DNA from: DASXTK01 sp036505485
GTDB lineage: Bacteria > Actinomycetota > Acidimicrobiia > Acidimicrobiales > VFJN01
Assembly (NCBI GenBank): GCA_036505485.1
Contig: DASXTK010000310.1
Coordinates: 16,139-80,138, forward strand
Direction: 5' to 3'
Length of the DNA: 64,000 nt
The notes below the pieces were generated by a model. That model saw nothing but the letters and a program-made list of their open reading frames with translations, was not told the origin of the DNA and did not search any database. Below are positions 16,918 to 23,891 of the stretch, piece by piece. How positions within the stretch are numbered: position 1 is the stretch's first letter; every line of letters starts with the position of its first letter. The translations under genes were made by a program, and so were the position numbers.

Positions 16918-17511
16918 GTGTCGACACGGCTTCCTGCGGCCAGACGCCGTCGTCAGCTTCTCGAGGTCTCTCTGCGCGTCTTCGCCGACCAAGGCTTCTA
17001 CGTCACCTCGATGAGCGACATCGCCGAAGCCGCCGGCGTCACCAAGCCGGTGCTCTATCAACACTTCGCGTCGAAGCGTGACCTCTACTCCCAGCTGCTC
17101 GACGAGGTGGGCAATCAACTCCAGGAAGCCATCACCAAGGCGGTTGCCTCCGCGGGCTCGGGCCGCGAGATGGTGGAGGAAGGCTTCTCCGCCTACTTCA
17201 ACTTCGTCGACTCCCACCGCGACGCCTTCCAGATCTTCTACGCCAGCGGCTCGTGGCGCGACGAGGAGTTCTCCGCCCAGGTCCATGAGGTCGAGAACTT
17301 GCTGGCCGAACAGGTGGCGGGGCTGATCGAGATCGAGGGCATCAGCGACGAGCAGCGCCAGCTGCTGGGTCATGGGATCGTCGGGATGATCGAGGGCGCC
17401 AGCACCCACTGGTTGTCGTCGCGGGCCACGGCCGATCCCGGGGAGCTGACCCGCCAACTGGCCGACCTGGCCTGGCGCGGTCTGCGCGGCGTCCGCCCCG
17501 AGCACCAGTAG
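16918..17511 (+). CDS. TetR family transcriptional regulator
   Basis: A 197-residue repressor with an N-terminal TetR HTH (RRRQLLEVSLRVFADQGFYV, then MSDIAEAAGVTKPVLYQHFASK) and a helical ligand domain. The GTG start has a spaced RBS (GATAGGAG). The operator GTTACC-N4-GGTAAC lies upstream of this gene and of the acyl-CoA dehydrogenase at 18681-19898. By analogy with FadR- and KstR-type regulators, an acyl-CoA or lipid ligand is plausible. The gene between them on the minus strand has no such site directly upstream. Confidence 0.88.
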   Translation: MSTRLPAARRRRQLLEVSLRVFADQGFYVTSMSDIAEAAGVTKPVLYQHFASKRDLYSQLLDEVGNQLQEAITKAVASAGSGREMVEEGFSAYFNFVDSHRDAFQIFYASGSWRDEEFSAQVHEVENLLAEQVAGLIEIEGISDEQRQLLGHGIVGMIEGASTHWLSSRATADPGELTRQLADLAWRGLRGVRPEHQ

Positions 17512-17520
17512 CAACCACCT

Positions 17521-18561
17521 CTAGCTCGTCGTCAGCTCCTGTTCGAGCTGGGCCAGCTTGGCCAGGAAGTCGTCCTTGAACTGACGGAACCTCTCCTCGA
17601 TCGCCTGCAGATCCTTGAGGGAGATCTGGCGGTGGAGCTCGTCGTTGTAGAAGTCGAGCAGCTCCCGCTCGTCGGTGGTTCCACGGATGCGCAGGGAACA
17701 GGTTGCGAAGTCCGCAGCCCGTTGGGCGTCTCGCAGGGTCATCGCGTACAACGCCGAGTCGGGGGCCCAGCGCAGGGTCTGCGGGAAGGCGGCCCGGTTG
17801 TCCTGCCGGGTGCTGAACAGCGTGAGGTACGAAGCCGAATCGCAGATCTCGACGCGGTCGAAGTTGGGACGGGGCGTCAGGACCAGCTCGATCTTGGCGT
17901 GGGCGTGACGGCTCAGGAACAGGCCCATGACGCAGAGGTCCACCGCCTCGACCAGGGCCCGCTGCACGGCTTCCTTCCCTGGGGCAACATCGGTGATCGC
18001 ATATTCGTGCTGGATCCGGGTCTCGATGGCCTGCTCGCTGTTGGGATCGCCGACGATCACCTGCACGTCGTTGATGCGGTGTGTGACCGAGAGGAGCCGA
18101 GGTCCCACGTACCTTCCGGTCAGGCCGTAGAAGATGTACCGATCGGTGCCTTGCAGGTCCTCGGACAGGTCGTGGTTGAACCGGCCGTCGAAGCTCATGG
18201 CCTCGCCGTAACTGGCCAGCGGGACGTACAGCCGTTGCTGCTCCCGGTGAACGTCGAGCATGCGATCGGCGGCGGACTGCACCGCGCCATAAACCGTCTC
18301 GGTGACCAGCCGCTCGCTGACCCGGTTGGTGATCAGGATCTGCAGCGTCGAGAACACCGTGGCCGCCAACAAGCTGATGGCCAGGCCCTGCCAGAGGATC
18401 CGCGCCGTGCCGGTCGTGTTGGCCGCGAAGACGAACATCAGCACGCTGAGGATCAGCGAAACCAGGAAGAAGATGGTGAAGAGGCTGATGTGAAGCCCCT
18501 TCAACAGCTGTAGCGCCGTTCCTGTCCGCCGCGCCTCGGGGATGCCCGTCTCTTCCCCCAT
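17521..18561 (-). CDS. Two-TM protein with large cytoplasmic domain, unknown function
   Basis: Not recognised. The 346-residue product has two transmembrane helices (about 25-47 and 53-75) at the N-terminus and a soluble alpha/beta domain of about 250 residues, ending in a charged coiled-coil-like helix (about 315-343). A segment reading NDVQVIVGDPNSEQAIETR recalls PLD-like or signalling domains, but no catalytic signature is complete. The ATG at 18561 is chosen because upstream codons read as shadow. It lies between the TetR gene and the acyl-CoA dehydrogenase. A sensor or effector role is speculation. Confidence 0.7.
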   Translation of the reverse strand: MGEETGIPEARRTGTALQLLKGLHISLFTIFFLVSLILSVLMFVFAANTTGTARILWQGLAISLLAATVFSTLQILITNRVSERLVTETVYGAVQSAADRMLDVHREQQRLYVPLASYGEAMSFDGRFNHDLSEDLQGTDRYIFYGLTGRYVGPRLLSVTHRINDVQVIVGDPNSEQAIETRIQHEYAITDVAPGKEAVQRALVEAVDLCVMGLFLSRHAHAKIELVLTPRPNFDRVEICDSASYLTLFSTRQDNRAAFPQTLRWAPDSALYAMTLRDAQRAADFATCSLRIRGTTDERELLDFYNDELHRQISLKDLQAIEERFRQFKDDFLAKLAQLEQELTTS

Positions 18562-18680
18562 TTGCCCAAGTCTATGGCCGACACGGAGCGTCACCGGGCC
18601 GGTACTCGACAGTTGTGTCACCCCGTGCGGGCCGCAGGGGCGGCGCTGACATCGACCTCCGCCCTGGCTGAGACGATCGA

Positions 18681-19898
18681 CTACTCGATGCGCATGCCCG
18701 AGATGGCCCGGCCGATGACCAGCTGCTGGATCTGCTCGGTGCCCTCGAAGATGTCGAAGATCTTGGCGTCGCGGTGCATCCGTTCGACCGGGTACTCCCG
18801 GGTGTAGCCGTAGCCACCGAGGATCTGGATGGCCCGCTCGGTCACCCACACCGCCACCCGGCCGGCCTTGAGCTTGGACATCGAGCCCTCGGCGTTCTTG
18901 TAGCCGCCGTTGCGGCTCAGCCAGGCGGCACGGTGGACCAGCAGTCGGGCGGCGTCGATCTCCATGGCCATGTCGGCCAACATGAAGGCGATGGCCTGGT
19001 TCTGGATGATGGGCTTGCCGAAGGCCACCCGCTCCTTGGCGTAGTCCAGGGAGTATTCGTAGGCGGCCCGGGCGATGCCGATGGCCATGGCGGCCACCGA
19101 CGGGCGAGTGGCCTCGAAGGTGGCCATGGCCGGCTGCTTGGCCCCGGTGGCGGCGCCCTCCCGGGCCCGGGCCAGCTTGGACTCCAGCTTCTCCCTGCCG
19201 CCGAGCAGGCAGCGTCCCGGGACTCGCACGTCATCGAGCACGACCTCGGCGGTGTGCGATGCCCGGATGCCGTGCTTCAGGTACTTCTGGCCCTGGGACA
19301 GGCCTTTGGTCCCCGGCGGCACCACGAAGCTGGCCTGGCCCCGGCTGCCCAGATGGGGATCGACCGTGGCCACCACCACGTGGACGTCGGCGATGCCGCC
19401 GTTGGTGATCCAGGCCTTGGTGCCGTTGAGCACCCACTCGTCCTTCGCCTCGTCGTACTTGGCGTTGGTCTTGAGCGAGCTGACATCGGAGCCGGCGTCG
19501 GGCTCGGACACGCAGTACGCGCCGAGCTGGATCTTGTCCGGCGTGCCGAAGCACTGGGGCACCCACTCCATCACCTGGTCAGCGGCGCCCTGCCCGGCGA
19601 TGCCGGCCGCGGCGAGGCCCGATCCGAAGATGGACAGGCCGATGCCGGCGTCACCCCAGAACAACTCCTCCAGCGACAGGACCAGAGTGAGCCCGGTCGG
19701 ATCGCCCATGCCGGCCTGGGCGAAGAAGTCGAAGCCGTACAGACCGATCTTGGCGGCCTCCTCGACGATGGGCCAGGGGAACTCCTCTTTCTCGTCCCAC
19801 TCATGAGCGGCAGGCCGCACGACGGTCTCAGCGAAGTCGTGCACCCATTTCTGGAGTTGCTGCTGATCCTCGTTGAGTAGCAAGGAAAACTCGCTCAT
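18681..19898 (-). CDS. Acyl-CoA dehydrogenase
   Basis: FAD-dependent alpha,beta-dehydrogenation of an acyl-CoA thioester, first step of beta-oxidation. The 405-residue protein has the flavin-binding signature (YCVSEPDAGSDVSSLKT; WITNGG), the RVAFGKPIIQNQ region, and the C-terminal catalytic-base motif IFEGTEQIQ (Glu385). A 20-residue charged insertion (LESKLARAREGAATGAKQPA) precedes the third domain, where electron-transfer contacts occur. The TetR-type operator 46 bp upstream indicates regulation by the 16918 TetR protein. Chain-length preference is not evident. Confidence 0.92.
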   Translation of the reverse strand: MSEFSLLLNEDQQQLQKWVHDFAETVVRPAAHEWDEKEEFPWPIVEEAAKIGLYGFDFFAQAGMGDPTGLTLVLSLEELFWGDAGIGLSIFGSGLAAAGIAGQGAADQVMEWVPQCFGTPDKIQLGAYCVSEPDAGSDVSSLKTNAKYDEAKDEWVLNGTKAWITNGGIADVHVVVATVDPHLGSRGQASFVVPPGTKGLSQGQKYLKHGIRASHTAEVVLDDVRVPGRCLLGGREKLESKLARAREGAATGAKQPAMATFEATRPSVAAMAIGIARAAYEYSLDYAKERVAFGKPIIQNQAIAFMLADMAMEIDAARLLVHRAAWLSRNGGYKNAEGSMSKLKAGRVAVWVTERAIQILGGYGYTREYPVERMHRDAKIFDIFEGTEQIQQLVIGRAISGMRIE

Positions 19899-19943
19899 CA
19901 GTCACACCTCATGGGTAGGGGCGAGTCGGCAAAGTTGGAGAAA

Positions 19944-19959
19944 GTTACCTTACGGTAAC
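19944..19959. promoter_or_regulatory. TetR operator GTTACC-N4-GGTAAC upstream of acyl-CoA dehydrogenase
   Basis: A perfect inverted repeat identical in half-sites and spacing to 16881-16896. It lies 46 bases upstream of the dehydrogenase ATG on the minus strand, where a repressor would overlap a promoter. Confidence 0.7.
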
Positions 19960-19989
19960 CGGACTCAGCACGTTGGTGATCGGGGCGCC

Positions 19990-20441
19990 GACCGGGGTTG
20001 ACGGTACCCATGGCCGGGTCAGGGGAACCTGGAGCACCCGGCCACCGGGTCCTTCACCGACGCCTCGGTCGGCTTCCTGGGCGTGGCCCTGGCGTTCGGG
20101 CTCTCGCTGCTGGTGGCGGCCTACGCCATCGGGCCGATCTCGGGCTGCCACATCAACCCAGCGGTCACCCTCGGCATGTGGCCGGCTGGCAAGACGAAGA
20201 CCGAGCAGCTCCCGACCTACCTCATCGGCCAGGTCGTCGGCGCCCTCGTCGGCGGCGGCCTGTTGTCTCCATCCCGATCGACAAGACCTCGGTGAACCCG
20301 GCCCGCAGCCTGGCCGTGGCCTTCTTCGCCGGCGGCGACGCGGTCAAGCAGCTGTGGGCCTTCATAGTCTTCCCGCTGGTCGGCGCCATCGTGGGCTGGC
20401 TCGCCCATCAGGCCCTGGCCGAGGACGGTGGTCGATATTGA
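19990..20441 (+). pseudogene. Degraded aquaporin Z-like gene
   Basis: Remnant of a MIP-family water channel. One frame encodes the first half around the NPA box (ISGCHINPAVTLGMWPAG) and GQVVGALVGGG. The frame then changes near 20265 and resumes at the second NPA region (SIPIDKTSVNPARSLAVAF) and a last transmembrane helix. About 70 residues between the two halves are missing, the N-terminal helix is not recognisable, and no single frame spans the gene. It lies just upstream of the selenocysteine tRNA gene. Confidence 0.85.
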
Positions 20442-20528
20442 TTCGGTCCCGTTCGCTAGGGCTCCGGGGCGGAATCCGTATCGATCGATCTGCGCCAACC
20501 CCGGGGCTGAGGGACTACGTTCCTCGGC

Positions 20529-20624
20529 GGAGGTGTCCGAGCACCTGGTGGGCTCCGCCGCCTTCAAAGCGGTTGGGACGGGCACTCCCCGTCCGGCGGG
20601 TTCGATTCCCGTCCACCTCCGCCA
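20529..20624 (+). tRNA. selC: tRNA-Sec (anticodon TCA), selenocysteine tRNA
   Basis: A 96-base tRNA including an encoded GCCA end. The anticodon loop CTTCAAA places TCA at 20564-20566. The acceptor arm pairs GGAGGTG with CACCTCC, the T-loop GGTTCGATTCC is canonical, and a long variable arm (GGACGGG/CCCGTCC) is present, as in bacterial tRNA-Sec and unlike suppressor tRNAs. An adjacent eighth acceptor position appears mismatched. Its presence implies UGA decoding as selenocysteine in this genome, although selA, selB and selD are not in the window. Confidence 0.93.
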
Positions 20625-20728
20625 AGCTCCGTTGAACCTGCAGAACCGCGGCTTTCCCACCCGCGTACCGCCCCGACCAATCGGCCAGTAACTTCCGCGA
20701 TTGCCCGCTGCAGCGGCGGCCCGGTCGA

Positions 20729-21480
20729 GTGCTGATCCTGCGGTCGCGGCTTGGGCCGGGAGCGCTGGGGGCCCGGGCCCTGGGTGGGGCTCCGTGGGCG
20801 CTGTGCCTGGTGATCGCTGCGGTCGGGTTCGCCGGTGTGACCCCGTTGGCCTGGGTCGGTGCCGGGCTGGTGGCCGGGATCAGCCTCTCGGGCTCGATAT
20901 GAGGGCTGAACAGCAGCGCCACGCTGCTGCCGCCGGTCCGGCGGGGCTCGCTCAATGACCTCAGGATCGGGGTGGCATTCCTTGCCGGCTGCGCCGCGGG
21001 AGCCAGCCTCGTCGGCGTGGTCCTGCTGCTGGCCGGCGGACTCCTGTCGCCGATTCCGGCCGGTTGGCGGCTTTCACAGCTCTGGTGGGGACCGTTGTGA
21101 TCCTCGCGGCCGACCGCGGCGTCCACGGGTTGAAGCTGCCCCAGACCGCGCAGCAGATCCCGGCGACGGTGGTTGCGGTGCGGCGGCCGGTCAACGCCTG
21201 GCGGTTCGCGGTTCCTTATGGGACCGGCCTGCGCACGTATCTGCCGTCGGCCAGCCCTCACGTCCTGGCCCTGTGGTTGGTCCTCGCCGCGCCGAGCTTG
21301 TTGGTGCCCGCCGCGGCCGCGGCTTTCGGGGTGGGGCGGGGGATCTCGCTGCTGATGCGCTCGCTGACCCGCCAACGGCTCGACTACGGACGGTCGTTCG
21401 AACGCATCACTGGGCTGCTGCGCCCGATCTCCCCTGTGCTGGTCCTCGCCCTGGCCCTGGTAGCCACCCTCCGGTCATGA
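20729..21480 (+). pseudogene. Membrane-protein gene interrupted by in-frame TGA and a frameshift; possible selenoprotein
   Basis: An actinobacterial-type multi-pass membrane protein of unknown function. Frame 2 encodes 57 residues from the GTG at 20729 to a TGA at 20900-20902, and the same frame continues as good coding sequence (GLNSSATLLPPVRRGSLNDL and two hydrophobic helices). Near 21064 coding switches to frame 1 and runs to the TGA at 21480, overlapping the GNAT ATG. GC3 bias holds through both joints. An 8-bp hairpin CAGCAGCG-CCA-CGCTGCTG follows the TGA by 8 bases, and tRNA-Sec is 104 bases upstream. The frameshift argues for a pseudogene or sequence error. Confidence 0.6.
20900..20929 (+). 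promoter_or_regulatory. Possible SECIS-like hairpin after in-frame TGA
   Basis: TGA is followed by GGGCTGAA and a perfect 8-bp stem with a 3-base loop (20911-20929). The loop begins 17 bases after the TGA, inside the range reported for bacterial SECIS elements, and opening the top pair gives a loop starting with G. It may be chance in a GC-rich coding region. Confidence 0.25.
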
Positions 21481-22082
21481 GCTTGTCTGGAGACCAGTGG
21501 CGGACCCGTCGGGTCCACCTGAAGCGGTTCGAGGAGTCCGACGTGCCGTTCTACATGGAGTTGTGCTCGTCGCTGGACGTGGGGCGGCGGTTCCGTTTCG
21601 GCGGCGCGGCCGTTCCTCCTCAGGCCGTGGTGTCGGCCATCTGGGACGGGACGCTCGTCCATCTGGTCGGGGTGGGCAACCGGTCGCGGCGACGGCTCGG
21701 CGTGGTTTCGGTGACCTCGGCCGACATGCGCAACGGCACCGCCTACCTCAGCGCGGTCAGCGAGCCGACCGTGGTCGGGACCGGGTTGATGATCGAGGCT
21801 GCGGCCCTGGCGATCGACTACGTCTTCGCCACCTGGCCGTTCCGCAAGCTCTACGCTGAGGTCCCGGAGTTCAACCTGGTCTCGTTCGGATCGGTGACCC
21901 GACGGGTGTTCCAGCAGGAGGGCCAGCTCACCGACCACGTGTTCATGGACGGGTGCCACTGGGACGTCCACATCCTGGCCACCACCCGCGACACCTGGGC
22001 GCAGGAAGCCGCCCCCCGCCTCGACCGGCTGCGTCAGCGTGGACGGACGAGGGTGCCGGAGCCCGAGTCCTCGAGCACGTAG
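21477..22082 (+). CDS. GNAT family N-acetyltransferase
   Basis: A 201-residue acetyltransferase of the RimJ/RimL-like type: WRTRRVHLKRFEESDVPFYMEL at the N-terminus, then a beta-strand and acetyl-CoA loop region (GVVSVTSADMRNGTAYLSAV; VGTGLMIEAAALAIDYVFA). The ATG overlaps the stop of the upstream membrane-protein gene (ATGA), suggesting they once formed a coupled pair. The 3' end overlaps the convergent cysS gene by 49 bases. The acceptor is unknown. Confidence 0.82.
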   Translation: MSLSGDQWRTRRVHLKRFEESDVPFYMELCSSLDVGRRFRFGGAAVPPQAVVSAIWDGTLVHLVGVGNRSRRRLGVVSVTSADMRNGTAYLSAVSEPTVVGTGLMIEAAALAIDYVFATWPFRKLYAEVPEFNLVSFGSVTRRVFQQEGQLTDHVFMDGCHWDVHILATTRDTWAQEAAPRLDRLRQRGRTRVPEPESSST

Positions 22083-23389
22083 CCGGCGGCCTGGATCTCG
22101 TCGCGGAGGGCGTCGGCCCGGGACCAGTCCTTGGCCGCTCGAGCCGCGTCCCGCTCCTCGGCCAGCCGGGAGATCTCCGCCGGGACCTGGGCCGCCTCGG
22201 TGTGGAGCACCAGGCCCACCGCTCCGGTCAGCTCCCGCACCGCCGCGGCCAGCGGCGCGGCGGTCTCCTCGTCGCCGGCGTCGAGCGCGGTGTTGGCGGC
22301 GCGGACCAGGTCGAAGATCGCCGCGGTCGCCCCCGGGGTGTCGAGGTCGTCGTCCATCTTGGCCTGGAACTGGTGGAGCGCCGCGGGATCGGGAGCGGCC
22401 GTGGTCCACAGCTTGGCCACCCGCCGGGCGAAGGCGTCGAGTCGTTCCAGTGCAGCCTCGACGTTGGCCATGGCCTCGGCGCTCACGTCCATGGGCGAGC
22501 GGTAGTGGGAGCCCAGGATCAGCAGCCGGTAGGCCCGAGCGTCGTGCTGGGCCAGCAGCCCGACCAGGTCGGTGACGTTCCCCAACGACTTGGACATCTT
22601 CTCGCCGTCGGTCTCCACGAAGGCGTGGTGCATCCAGTGGTTGGCGAAGCGCTTGCCCAGGACCACGGCCTGGGCCCGCTCGTTCTCGTGATGGGGGAAG
22701 CGCAGGTCCTGCCCGCCGGTGTGGAGATCGAACCCTTCGCCCAGCAGGTCGAGGGACATGACCACGCACTCGGTGTGCCAGCCCGGACGTCCGTCGCCGA
22801 ACGGTGCCGGCCAGGATGGTTCGCCCGGCTTGGCCAGCTTCCACAGGGCGAAGTCGAGCGGGGAGCGTTTCTCCTCGTTGGCCTCCACCCGGGCGCCGGC
22901 CCGCAGCGAGTCGAGATCCTGGAGGGCCAGCAGCCCGTACCCGGCGACCTGGGCCACGTCGAGGTACACCCCGTCACTGGTTTGGTAGGCGACACCGTCG
23001 TCGAGGAACCGGCTGACCAGGTCGACCATGCGGGCGATGTACTCGGTGGCGTGGGGTGTGTCGGTGGGGCGCAGGATCCCGAGGGCGTCCATGGAGTCCC
23101 ACCACACCTGCTCGTTGCTGCGGGCCACGTCGGCGGGATCGGCGCCGACGTGCTGGGCCTTGGCGATGATCTTGTCGTCGATGTCGGTGACGTTGGAGAC
23201 GTGTCGGACCTGTTGTCCCGACCATTCCAGATAGCGCCGCAGGATGTCGTAGGTCAGCGTGCTGCGGCCGTGCCCCAAGTGCGGCGGACCGTCGACCGTC
23301 GGCCCACACACGTACATCGACACCTTGCCCTCTTCACGGGTCTCCAACAGGACCACTCGACCCCGAGCAGTGTCGAACAACCGCAACAT
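22034..23389 (-). CDS. cysS: Cysteinyl-tRNA synthetase
   Basis: Charges tRNA-Cys. The 451-residue class I synthetase has HLGH at 37-40 as the HIGH motif, KMSKS in GEKMSKSLGN, and the zinc ligands Cys28 (YVCGPTV), the WHTEC cysteine and the histidines of FPHHENE. The HHENE form and the full-length C-terminal DALR-type domain distinguish it from the mycothiol ligase MshC. It begins a divergent pair with valS. Confidence 0.95.
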   Translation of the reverse strand: MLRLFDTARGRVVLLETREEGKVSMYVCGPTVDGPPHLGHGRSTLTYDILRRYLEWSGQQVRHVSNVTDIDDKIIAKAQHVGADPADVARSNEQVWWDSMDALGILRPTDTPHATEYIARMVDLVSRFLDDGVAYQTSDGVYLDVAQVAGYGLLALQDLDSLRAGARVEANEEKRSPLDFALWKLAKPGEPSWPAPFGDGRPGWHTECVVMSLDLLGEGFDLHTGGQDLRFPHHENERAQAVVLGKRFANHWMHHAFVETDGEKMSKSLGNVTDLVGLLAQHDARAYRLLILGSHYRSPMDVSAEAMANVEAALERLDAFARRVAKLWTTAAPDPAALHQFQAKMDDDLDTPGATAAIFDLVRAANTALDAGDEETAAPLAAAVRELTGAVGLVLHTEAAQVPAEISRLAEERDAARAAKDWSRADALRDEIQAAGYVLEDSGSGTLVRPR

Positions 23390-23550
23390 GCCCCAACGTT
23401 AGAACCCCCACCATCCTCCCCGAACCAGTTAGGAAACGATGGCGGGTCGATCCCGAGGGGGCTGGCATCCGGCCGTGTCCCGGTCGGGGCAACGATGGGC
23501 TCCCAGGCAGCCGGCTGAGCCGCCTGCCGGTCTCAGGGTGTTGCTGGCCG

Positions 23551-23638
23551 TGCCCGGGCCCTCAAGGGCACAGCTCGCCGGCCCCGATCGCTTCGCTCCG
23601 TGCCCGTCGACCTGACCCTTGACCGCCCTCGGTGGTCG
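23551..23638. repeat. Dispersed intergenic repeat, copy 1
   Basis: Sequence from TGCCCGGGCCCTCAAGG to CCTTGACCGCCCTCGGTGGTCG is closely matched at 55200-55285, with small indels. Shared blocks include CCCGATCGCT, CGCTCCGTGCC and the whole 3' block. In both places a palindrome follows within 25 bases. Confidence 0.8.
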
Positions 23639-23643
23639 TTCCC

Positions 23644-23692
23644 GAAATTGAGGCGTTTCTCGCGCTATAAGCGCGGCAAACGCCTCAGTTTC
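23644..23692. repeat. 49-bp intergenic palindrome, copy 2
   Basis: Differs from copy 1 (8736-8784) only in the central bases, where CTATAAG replaces CTTATAG. Arms and length are identical. Confidence 0.88.
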
Positions 23693-23704
23693 AGGGTCCT
23701 CGCC

Positions 23705-23753
23705 GAAATTGAGTCAGAAAAGCCGCTATAGGCCGCACAACTGTCTCAGTTTC
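23705..23753. repeat. 49-bp intergenic palindrome, copy 3 (diverged)
   Basis: Keeps the ends GAAATTGAG and CTCAGTTTC, the 49-bp length and a central GCTATA, but has different inner arms (TCAGAAAAGCCG / CGCACAACTGT). The changed arms still pair in part, as expected if structure rather than sequence is kept. Confidence 0.75.
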
Positions 23754-23757
23754 GGCC

Positions 23758-23853
23758 ATCGACCGCGGTGGGCGGTCAAGGGACGGCCGAAGGCCGAGCA
23801 ATGCCACGCCGAGTAGCGGCGTGGCGGCGGCCCTTGACGGCCCACCTTCTCGT
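23758..23853. repeat. Inverted repeat related to the dispersed repeat
   Basis: TGGGCGGTCAAGGG at the left and CCCTTGACGGCCCA at the right form the ends of a long stem, with CCACGCC / GGCGTGG inside. The left end is the reverse complement of the CCCTTGACCGCCC block of 23551-23638, so two copies flank the 49-bp palindromes in opposite orientation. Confidence 0.65.
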
Positions 23854-23891
23854 TCGAGAGTGTCAGAGGGCGGAAGTAGCCTTGAGAGATT

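Larger units (their letters stand above)
23390..23891. other. 502-bp divergent intergenic region with clustered repeats
   Basis: The space between cysS (minus) and valS (plus) contains a dispersed repeat (23551-23638), two 49-bp palindromes (23644-23692, 23705-23753) and an inverted relative of the dispersed repeat (23758-23853). I see no T-box features (no specifier stem or TGGN bulge) despite the synthetase genes. Promoters are not obvious. Confidence 0.7.

Noticed and set aside
22034..23389. MshC (mycothiol ligase) rather than cysS
   Set aside because: The HHENE motif, full C-terminal domain and length fit CysS; MshC is shorter and has a different zinc-site context.
23390..23891. T-box riboswitch upstream of cysS or valS
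   Set aside because: No specifier stem, T-box sequence or TGGN bulge was found; the region consists of repeats and palindromes.
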